A stretch of DNA of 13,826 bases from Planctomycetaceae bacterium (GTDB taxonomy: Bacteria > Planctomycetota > Planctomycetia > Pirellulales > Pirellulaceae), in the NCBI GenBank assembly GCA_003506095.1, contig DNWZ01000426.1, positions 1-13,826 of the forward strand, written 5' to 3'. The notes beneath the pieces were generated by a model that did no database searches, was not told the DNA's origin, and saw only the letters and a program-made list of their open reading frames with translations. Of this stretch, positions 8,346-13,826 are shown piece by piece. A program made the translations under genes and the position numbers. The stretch's first letter is position 1; each line of letters opens with the position of its first letter.

Positions 8346-8421
8346 ACCAACGAAATCGCGTCGCCTCCAAAGGGTCAGGCCCCTTTTCGGATAGGCGATG
8401 ACAAGCTCCCTCTTTTCGGAT
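8308..8421. repeat. REP-like inverted repeat overlapping the kinase stop codon
   Basis: CCGAAAGGGGGGCTG (8308-8322) matches the inverse of CAGGCCCCTTTTCGG (8376-8390) at 13 of 15 positions. GGCGA (8332-8336) and TCGCC (8361-8365) pair inside it, making a long nested hairpin. A direct near-copy of the right end recurs: CCCCTTTTCGGAT at 8380-8392 and CCTCTTTTCGGAT at 8409-8421 (12 of 13). The TAA of the kinase gene (8343-8345) lies in the loop, so the last dozen codons are repeat-derived. The look is that of a dispersed palindromic (REP-type) element, perhaps also acting as a terminator. Dispersal in the genome cannot be tested here. Confidence 0.5.
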
Positions 8422-8683
8422 TGACGCCGTGATTCCCTGGCAGGCGGCGAATGGTCGCTGGCGCCCCGCAACCAATGACCACGATGTCTATTGATTGGAA
8501 GCGCTGGGGCTAGATGAGGGCATCGCTATGATCTGCTCGTTTTTGCTTTTCTGAAACGGCGACCGTTGTGGAGTGCGGGCACGGTCTAAAGTGAGTTGGA
8601 ATAGAAGAGTAATTCGCTTGTAAACGTCGAGCTCGCTATCCGCAGGAGTCGCTTGCACAAACCTGTCGTCCCAGTTCGGACGC
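8346..8683. other. Gene-free stretch between kinase and regulator genes
   Basis: The gap from 8346 to the regulator start at 8758 is 412 bases. Its first 76 bases belong to the REP-like repeat and its last 75 hold the regulator promoter and operator. Between about 8422 and 8683 nothing recognisable was found. Short open frames on the minus strand (for example 8115-8471 and 8488-8871) run across the repeat, the kinase 3' end or the regulator promoter and show no family features, so they are not called as genes. Confidence 0.6.
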
Positions 8684-8711
8684 TTTACAGCCGTCTCGAT
8701 CGAGGTATCAT
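8684..8711 (+). promoter_or_regulatory. Sigma70-like promoter of the regulator operon
   Basis: TTTACA at 8684-8689 (five of six to TTGACA) and TATCAT at 8706-8711 (five of six to TATAAT) are separated by 16 bases. Transcription would start near 8718, about 40 bases upstream of the regulator ATG. The spacer contains the 10-base palindrome CTCGATCGAG (8695-8704), a further possible protein-binding site. The match is good for a planctomycete but was found by eye. Confidence 0.55.
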
Positions 8712-8721
8712 GTCTTACATG
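8709..8721. promoter_or_regulatory. Candidate FadR-type operator (autoregulation)
   Basis: CATGT-CTT-ACATG is a perfect dyad with 5-base arms and a 3-base centre. It contains TGTnnnACA, which fits the TnGTnnnACnA pattern typical of FadR/FCD-subfamily GntR regulators. It overlaps the -10 box and the predicted transcription start and lies 36 bases before the start codon of just such a regulator. Binding there would block RNA polymerase, giving negative autoregulation of the whole operon. Confidence 0.55.
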
Positions 8722-8757
8722 TTTACAGCGTAGTGGCATGAAAACAGCGAGGCATCT

Positions 8758-9492
8758 ATGCAAATTGAAGCGATCGAGCGACAAACGACTGCGGATTTGG
8801 TGGTCGAGCGGATCGCTGGTGTGATTAAAGAGCGGAGTTTGGCGGCGGGTGAGCGGTTGCCGGGTGAACACGAATTAGTCGAACAGTTGAAGGTCAGCCG
8901 GCCTGTGTTGCGTGAGGCGCTCGCACGACTGCAGAGCATGGGTTTGGTCGATATCCAACGCGGCCGCGGGACGTTTGTCGGCAATGCGACCAGCCTAGCG
9001 AATTGCGTTCGTTTGTTGCGTTCAGCGGTGACGATTTCACCGCAGGAATTGCTTTCCTATGCTCAACTCAGGTCGGCCGTCGAAGTGCAAGCGGCTCGCC
9101 AAGCGGCTGAATTGGCCAGCGACGACGATATCGCTGAACTCGCCGCCTTGCTGAAACGATTAGACGATCCCGACTTGCCCTATCCCGCGGCACTGGAGAT
9201 CGATTTTCGCTTCCATCGAAAACTGCTCGACATGGCGGGCAATCCGCTCATGAAAAACCTGATGGAGGTGATCTACGAGTTTGTGCTGACTCAAATGGTT
9301 CGCACGACGCCATCTCAGCGACAGAATACGAGCGTCCGAAAACTGCATAAGGCGATCTTCAACGCAGTTCGCAAACGCGACCCTGATGCCGCAGCGACCG
9401 CAATGCATCATCACATGCAAGCGGTGCTGGATCGATTGAAGAACGATGCTAACAACCAGGAAGGATCGGTGACCGAGGAGCTTGCGAAATGA
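8758..9492 (+). CDS. FadR/FCD-family GntR transcriptional regulator
   Basis: The 244-residue length is usual for the FadR subfamily. Residues about 10-75 form the GntR winged helix: ERLPGEHELVEQLKVSRPVLREALARLQSMGLV with the wing QRGRGTFV. Residues about 95-228 form an all-helical FCD effector domain. Candidate metal ligands of the FCD pocket are present: Asp149 and His153 (EIDFRFHRKLL), His197 (LHKAIF) and the His217-219 cluster. Such pockets usually bind a small carboxylic acid, often through a metal. The start ATG has AGCGAGG (8746-8752) five bases upstream. The stop overlaps the start of the DUF1592 gene by ATGA (9489-9492), so the two are probably translated together. As first gene of the operon with an operator-like dyad at its promoter, it probably represses its own operon. 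The effector is unknown. Confidence 0.9.
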   Translation: MQIEAIERQTTADLVVERIAGVIKERSLAAGERLPGEHELVEQLKVSRPVLREALARLQSMGLVDIQRGRGTFVGNATSLANCVRLLRSAVTISPQELLSYAQLRSAVEVQAARQAAELASDDDIAELAALLKRLDDPDLPYPAALEIDFRFHRKLLDMAGNPLMKNLMEVIYEFVLTQMVRTTPSQRQNTSVRKLHKAIFNAVRKRDPDAAATAMHHHMQAVLDRLKNDANNQEGSVTEELAK

Positions 9493-12104
9493 TTGGCACG
9501 GGATCTAAGTCATTTTCTAAGTCATCTGTCCTGCGAGAAATTCGGTTGCTGGTGGTGACAGCGGTTTTCGGTTTGTCACAGTTTACAAATCCTGTGACGT
9601 CGACTGCGGAATATGCTGCTTCACCAGCGAATGAGCTTGTGCTGAAGCACTGCGTCGATTGTCACGAAGGCGCTGCGGCCGAAGCTGGCCTTGATCTGAC
9701 AATGTTGCCACTGGATCTGGACCAACGAAGGCTGCGTGATCGATGGATTCGGATCCACGATCGTGTCCAATCAGGTGAAATGCCACCCGATCCGACAACG
9801 CTGGACGCGGCGACTCGCCAATCGCTGGTCAAAACGCTCGGTGACGCGATCCGATTGGCCGATCGCGCGGATGTTGTGGCCAACGGTCGAGGCCCCTTGC
9901 GAAGACTCAATCGTGACGAGTTTCAACAAAACCTGCGAGATGTTTTGCAATTGCCGTCGCTCGATATCCGCGACATGTTGCCAGAGGATCGCGAGGCGCA
10001 TCTTTTCAATAAGTCGGCGTCCGCGCTCGATATGTCACGGGTCCAGTTGGCCGCCTATTTGGATGCTGCCGACGCGGCGCTGCGCCAGGCGATGGCCGAG
10101 GGAAACGCACCGCCCGCGGCCGCGATTTATCGTGCCGCCGGGACACAACTGTTTTCATCTACCAGCACCTTTGGCGAGCGCCAGGCGATGTTTTTCGCTA
10201 AAGACAATCAGGCGGTGGAAGCAAAAGATTTGGACACGTTGAAGGACGATCCAGCGCTCGAACTCGCCCTGTTTCGATCCGCGCATTGGCCCTATTTCGG
10301 ATACCCGCGTGGCTTTGTCGCGCGTGCACCGCGACCGGCCCAAGCCACAAGCACCAGTCATGCGCCCGATCGACAACTGCTCAACTATCGAGTCCGTTTT
10401 TCGGCGCGGGCCGTATTGCAAACGCCCGGCTTTCGTCTCAAGCCAGCGGTCGCTCCGGTGCCGATGACCTTCCGCGCCAGAAAACCATCCGGCGCGGATG
10501 TCTCCGGTGACGTTCGCGCCACCGGTGGAATCTTAGACATTCAACCGGAGCAAAACGTATATGAGACTACCATTGAATTGTTGCCGACGGAGACGTTTGA
10601 ATACAGTCTGTTGGGGTTGCCCGTTCCGCTCGCTCGCAACGTAAACGGTGGCCCACCGACCTATCGATACCCGCCGTTTCCTGAAGGTGGCCAGCCGGGA
10701 ATCGCTTTTCAGTGGCTGGAAGTTGAAGGGCCGATCGCACCGCAATCATGGCCACCTGCGTCGCATCGGGTTCTGCTTGACGATCTGGCCGCGGACGCCC
10801 ATCCCGCCGATCCGAAAGCCGAGGCCCAACGGCTGCTGCGCCGTTTTATAAGAATCGCGGCTCGCGGACCGGTTCCCGAAGAATCGCTGGTCCGGTTTGA
10901 GAATCTGATTTATAGGCAACTTGAACAGGGTGTCCGATTCTCCGATGCGATGCTGGTCGGCTATAAGGCGTTTCTCTGTTCCAGTCATTTCATTTACTTG
11001 ATGGAGCCTTCGCGCCAGTCGGACTACGATCATTATGCGATCGCTTCGCGGTTGTCTCATTTCCTGGCCAACACGCGTCCCGATGCAGCGCTGATGGAGT
11101 TGGCTGCGGCCGGTAAGCTTCACGACAGAGATACGCTTTGCAGCCAAACCGATCGGTTCATCGAAAGCCCCGAGTTTGATCGCTTCGTCGAAAGTTTTAC
11201 CGATTATTGGTTAAACCTGCGACACATCCGGCGCCACGAGCCAGACGTTCGGCTCTATCCCGAATATCGGTTCGACGACTACCTGATCGAATCGATGCAG
11301 CGCGAAACACGAGCGTTCTTTAGCGCAATGATTCGCGACAATCTGCCGTCAAGCGTCGTTGTCGATGCCGACTTTGTTTATGTGAACGATCGCTTGGCCC
11401 AGCATTATCAATTGGAGCCATTGTCAGGTTCGATGATGCGAAAAACAGAATTGCCGGGCAACAGCCCGTATGGTGGGCTGTTGACGCAGGGGGCGATCTT
11501 GAAGGTTACTGCGAGCGGCACGTCGACATCCCCCGTCATTCGCGGCGCGTGGATCATGGAGCGATTGTTGGGGCAACCGCCTCCGCCGCCTCCGCCCAGC
11601 ATTCCTGCTGTTGAACCCGACATTCGCGGCGCCGAAACGATTCGTGAACTGTTGGCAATGCACACGAAATCGGAGTCGTGCGCACTCTGTCACGCGCGGT
11701 TTGATCCGGTCGGTTTAGCGTTAGAGAACTTTGATATCTTGGGTGGTTGGCAGTCGCGATATCGATCGATTGAGGCCGGCGAGCGAATTACGGGGATTGA
11801 TCGTGCCGGTCACGATTTCTCTTACGCCCTTGCCGATGAAGTCGATGCTAGCGGTCGGCTGCTTGATGGTCGCACGTTTCAAGACATTCATGAATTGAAA
11901 GCCCTGCTTGCCAGTAACCCACGTTTGTTGGCACGAAATCTTTTAAACCAGTTCGTAATTTATGCGACTGGAACGCCGGTGCGTTTCGCAGATCGCGATG
12001 AGATCGAAGCGATGCTCGATGCGTGCGAAGCAGAGGGTTATCGGGTGAAGGATTTAGTGCATGCGTTGGTGGGTAGCAAACTGTTTTTGGGAAGAAGTGA
12101 CTAG
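9489..12104 (+). CDS. Exported DUF1592-family planctomycete cytochrome protein
   Basis: This 871-residue protein has a hydrophobic N-terminal segment (about 18-40), fitting export. In order: a PSCyt1-like haem site CVDCH (55-59) with the usual GEMPPDP following (97-102); DUF1587 (about 136-200, RRLNRDEFQQNLRDVL); a beta-rich insert of about 230 residues; DUF1595 (about 444-506); DUF1592 (about 512-642); DUF1588 (about 656-757), with the typical GQPPPPPPP run and a second CxxCH, CALCH (731-735); and DUF1585 (about 788-866). The full domain set is present, so the gene is intact. These proteins are abundant in planctomycetes and usually sit beside DUF1552 genes, as here. Haem c binding and periplasmic redox chemistry are inferred; no reaction is established. 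The start is fixed by the four-base overlap with the regulator gene, with AGGAAGG-like purines not well placed, so translational coupling is likely. Confidence 0.9.
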   Translation: MIGTGSKSFSKSSVLREIRLLVVTAVFGLSQFTNPVTSTAEYAASPANELVLKHCVDCHEGAAAEAGLDLTMLPLDLDQRRLRDRWIRIHDRVQSGEMPPDPTTLDAATRQSLVKTLGDAIRLADRADVVANGRGPLRRLNRDEFQQNLRDVLQLPSLDIRDMLPEDREAHLFNKSASALDMSRVQLAAYLDAADAALRQAMAEGNAPPAAAIYRAAGTQLFSSTSTFGERQAMFFAKDNQAVEAKDLDTLKDDPALELALFRSAHWPYFGYPRGFVARAPRPAQATSTSHAPDRQLLNYRVRFSARAVLQTPGFRLKPAVAPVPMTFRARKPSGADVSGDVRATGGILDIQPEQNVYETTIELLPTETFEYSLLGLPVPLARNVNGGPPTYRYPPFPEGGQPGIAFQWLEVEGPIAPQSWPPASHRVLLDDLAADAHPADPKAEAQRLLRRFIRIAARGPVPEESLVRFENLIYRQLEQGVRFSDAMLVGYKAFLCSSHFIYLMEPSRQSDYDHYAIASRLSHFLANTRPDAALMELAAAGKLHDRDTLCSQTDRFIESPEFDRFVESFTDYWLNLRHIRRHEPDVRLYPEYRFDDYLIESMQRETRAFFSAMIRDNLPSSVVVDADFVYVNDRLAQHYQLEPLSGSMMRKTELPGNSPYGGLLTQGAILKVTASGTSTSPVIRGAWIMERLLGQPPPPPPPSIPAVEPDIRGAETIRELLAMHTKSESCALCHARFDPVGLALENFDILGGWQSRYRSIEAGERITGIDRAGHDFSYALADEVDASGRLLDGRTFQDIHELKALLASNPRLLARNLLNQFVIYATGTPVRFADRDEIEAMLDACEAEGYRVKDLVHALVGSKLFLGRSD

Positions 12105-12119
12105 GGGCTGGGGCTAGGG
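12089..12119 (+). other. G-tract cluster at the DUF1592 stop, possible G-quadruplex
   Basis: Four G-runs occur at 12089-12091, 12104-12107, 12110-12113 and 12117-12119, with loops of 12, 2 and 3 bases. The core TAGGGGCTGGGGCTAGGG has an imperfect 6-7-base period. The first long loop makes a stable quadruplex uncertain. It spans the stop codon and the start of the 77-base gap to the DUF1552 gene. The rest of that gap (12120-12181) is A/T-rich with no clear promoter or ribosome-binding site. Confidence 0.3.
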
Positions 12120-12181
12120 ACTTAGATTTGAATTTTGAAGTTTGTGAAGAACGTGAAAGCTAAAGAATTGACGGTGTTATA

Positions 12182-13552
12182 ATGAGTCGACTAAACCAAG
12201 CCAGTAACACGCACTGCATCACAAATCGACAATCGAAAATCGCCAATCACAAGTCAATTTCGCGTCGTCGTTTTCTTCGCAGCGCCGGTGTTACGCTTGT
12301 TCTTCCGCTGCTTGATTCGATGCGATCGGCATCGGCCAAGCATCTTGATCCCCAGCCACCACAGCGGATGCTGCTGATTTCTAATAATCTCGGCGTCTTG
12401 CCGAAGCAGTTCTTTCCTGAGCAGACGGGACGCGATTACCAGCTTTCGCCATACCTTGCCGAATTAGCCGATTTCCGAAACGATTTCACCGTAATCAGCG
12501 GCCTGTCGCATCCCGATGTCGATGGCGGACACAGCACCGAAAACTGTTTCTTGACCGCGGCGCGTGGTCCGACAACCAGCGGTTTTCGTAACACGATTTC
12601 GCTCGATCAATTCGCAGCCGAACGACTCGGTCCCGTCACCCGTTTTCCGACGCTGAACCTTGGCGTTAACATCGACAAGGCGAATCGCAGTTTGTCATGG
12701 ACACGCGATGGCGTGCTGCTGCCGGCTGAAGATAGTGCCCCAGCCCTGTTTCAAAGAATGTTCGTTCAGGGCGATTCGGCAGCGGTTCAGCGACAGTTGC
12801 ATCACTTGGACCAACGCGGCAGTATCCTCGACTCATTACTCGACGACACGCGACACGTTCAACGTCATCTCGGACGTGAAGATCAATCGCGGCTCGATCA
12901 ATACTTGACCAGCGTCCGCGAAATGGAAGAACGGCTGCATTCGGCTCGCCAGTGGGAAACTCGCCCCAAGCCAACCACCGATCAACTGCCGCCGGACGAC
13001 ATTCGAGATCAAAAGCTGTTTTTTGAAAAGTTTGACCTGATGCTCTCGATGGCACGCTTGGCGCTACAGTCCGATTCGACGCGGATTGTAACTCTGATGG
13101 TCGATGCGTTTGCAACCCCAGCATTCAACCTTCGTCCGGAGCAGAAGACGACCGAAGACTATCATAACCTTAGCCACCATGGCCAATCGGAATCGAAGGT
13201 CCAGCAATTGATCGATGCCGATCGCCAACAAATGATGTTGCTGCATAAGATTTTTGGACAACTTGCCCAAACACGCGAGTCAGGACAACGCTTGTTGGAT
13301 CACACCATGATCCTGTTCGGCAGCAATATGGGTGATGCCAACACCCATGACAACACCAACCTGCCGATCCTTCTAGCCGGTGGCGGGCTCAACCATGGTC
13401 AACACCTCGCATTTCGTCACGATCATAACAAACCGCTTTGCAATCTGTTCGTAACGATGCTGCAACACATGGGCATCGAGGCCGATCGCTTTGGCAGTAG
13501 TTCAGGAAACCTAAACGAACTTGCTGATGCACCGTTGAAGGTGGGGCCATGA
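12182..13552 (+). CDS. Tat-exported DUF1552 protein
   Basis: The 456-residue protein begins with a 26-residue lead, then a twin-arginine signal SRRRFLRSAGVTLVLPLLDSM (27-47), so it is exported folded, probably with a cofactor or metal. The mature part matches DUF1552: RMLLISNNLGVLPKQFFPE, YLAELADFRNDFTVISGLSHPDVDGGHS, a middle helical region ending DDIRDQKLFFEKFDLMLSMARLAL, then LMVDAF, YHNLSHHG, MILFGSNMGDANTHDNTNLPILLAGGG. Length is usual for the family. Several His and Asp residues in these motifs could bind metal, but function is unknown. It follows the DUF1592 gene by 77 bases and overlaps the next gene by ATGA (13549-13552). The start ATG lacks a ribosome-binding site. The lead is partly encoded by a short tandem repeat (12224-12251), yet no ATG, GTG or TTG lies between it and the Arg-Arg motif, so this start is kept. 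Confidence 0.9.
   Translation: MSRLNQASNTHCITNRQSKIANHKSISRRRFLRSAGVTLVLPLLDSMRSASAKHLDPQPPQRMLLISNNLGVLPKQFFPEQTGRDYQLSPYLAELADFRNDFTVISGLSHPDVDGGHSTENCFLTAARGPTTSGFRNTISLDQFAAERLGPVTRFPTLNLGVNIDKANRSLSWTRDGVLLPAEDSAPALFQRMFVQGDSAAVQRQLHHLDQRGSILDSLLDDTRHVQRHLGREDQSRLDQYLTSVREMEERLHSARQWETRPKPTTDQLPPDDIRDQKLFFEKFDLMLSMARLALQSDSTRIVTLMVDAFATPAFNLRPEQKTTEDYHNLSHHGQSESKVQQLIDADRQQMMLLHKIFGQLAQTRESGQRLLDHTMILFGSNMGDANTHDNTNLPILLAGGGLNHGQHLAFRHDHNKPLCNLFVTMLQHMGIEADRFGSSSGNLNELADAPLKVGP
12224..12251 (+). repeat. Four tandem 7-base repeats in the 5' coding region
   Basis: AATCGAC, AATCGAA, AATCGCC and AATCACA follow each other without gaps. All begin AATC. Because seven is not a multiple of three, each unit is read in a different frame and gives the peptide around NRQSKIANHK, just before the twin-arginine motif of the DUF1552 protein. 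A change by one unit would shift the frame of everything downstream. Confidence 0.6.
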
Positions 13553-13826
13553 GACCGATTGATACGATTCTGTTTTTTCTGTTTTTTCTTTATAGCGCAC
13601 AGTCGTTGATCGGCGTTGCCACCGCAGACGATTTTGAATCAACGATTCGCCCATTGTTGCAAAAGCACTGCGTCGAATGTCATGGCGCCGACGACCAAAA
13701 TGGTGATCTGCGTTTGGATGCGAAACCCTTGGCGATGAAAGGTGGTTACGACGGACCCGCAATTGTTGCTGGCCAACCTGATCAATCGCCACTTTACCAA
13801 CGAATCACCAGCACCGGCGACGACCG
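13549..13826 (+). CDS. Exported PSCyt1 (planctomycete cytochrome c) protein, 3' end missing
   Basis: An ATG within the ATGA overlap at the DUF1552 stop opens a frame without stops to the window end (92 codons visible). The N-terminus has a short, very hydrophobic signal (ILFFLFFL, residues 7-14) ending near ATA-D (24-27). Then comes a PSCyt1 haem domain: FESTIRPLLQKHC, CVECH at 41-45, GDLRLDAK, MKGGYDGPAIVAGQPDQSPLY. The visible end, TSTGDDR, is where the family normally continues with MPP. In planctomycetes this domain most often heads PSCyt1-DUF1549-DUF1553 proteins, so that is a reasonable guess, but the rest is not visible. The four-base overlap indicates translational coupling to the DUF1552 gene. 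Confidence 0.85.
   Translation, partial: MRPIDTILFFLFFLYSAQSLIGVATADDFESTIRPLLQKHCVECHGADDQNGDLRLDAKPLAMKGGYDGPAIVAGQPDQSPLYQRITSTGDD

Noticed and set aside
8115..8871. Minus-strand small open frames around the kinase-regulator gap
   Set aside because: They are composed of the REP-like repeat and antisense segments and cross the regulator promoter; similar spurious frames arise whenever such repeats are translated.
12168..12183. TTGACG followed by TATAAT just before the DUF1552 start
   Set aside because: The spacing is only four bases and the TATAAT overlaps the ATG itself, so they cannot act as a -35/-10 pair for this gene.
1..13826. CRISPR arrays, tRNA or rRNA genes, insertion sequences
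   Set aside because: No regularly spaced repeats, cloverleaf-like sequences or transposase motifs were recognised on either strand.

Overview
The window looks like chromosomal DNA of a planctomycete, most likely of the Rhodopirellula/Pirellulaceae type. The reasons are the gene families present: planctomycete-type cytochrome (PSCyt1) proteins, the DUF1587/1595/1592/1588/1585 and DUF1552 families, and a giant Ser/Thr kinase fused to a STAND-type NTPase and a formylglycine-generating-enzyme-like (FGE) domain. No tRNA, rRNA, CRISPR array, transposase or phage gene was seen. The lineage is inferred from protein families, not from a marker gene.

Left part (1-3580): the 3' part of a membrane flavoprotein gene (FMN-binding domain plus NosR/PceC-like membrane core) runs rightward and ends at 1131. 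A hairpin terminator candidate follows it. A leftward gene for a 743-residue GMC-type FAD oxidoreductase with two extra N-terminal beta-rich repeats converges on it. The 217-base gap between their stop codons holds two strong inverted-repeat structures.

Centre (3581-8757): a 292-base divergent spacer separates the oxidoreductase from a 1490-codon gene. Its protein is modular: cytoplasmic kinase, nSTAND-like NTPase, one transmembrane helix, a long helical region, then an FGE-like domain lacking both catalytic cysteines. This reads as a transmembrane signalling receptor. Its 3' end runs into a REP-like inverted repeat, followed by a 412-base gene-free stretch.

Right part (8684-13826): a compact rightward operon. 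A FadR-type (GntR/FCD) regulator gene has a good sigma70-like promoter, with a perfect CATGT-CTT-ACATG dyad across the -10 and start region, which suggests autoregulation. The regulator gene overlaps the next gene by ATGA. That gene encodes an exported DUF1592-family protein with two CxxCH haem sites. After 77 bases comes a Tat-exported DUF1552 protein, which overlaps by ATGA a third gene for a PSCyt1 protein cut off by the window end. The last three genes probably form an exported protein set, with possible periplasmic redox function, under control of the FadR-type regulator. Its substrate and ligand cannot be read from the sequence.

The clearest candidates for poorly described biology are the regulator-coupled DUF1592/DUF1552/PSCyt1 operon, the kinase-NTPase-pseudo-FGE receptor beside a divergent oxidoreductase, and the short NosR/PceC-like flavoprotein without ferredoxin clusters. 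All assignments come from reading motifs by eye; no database search was run.
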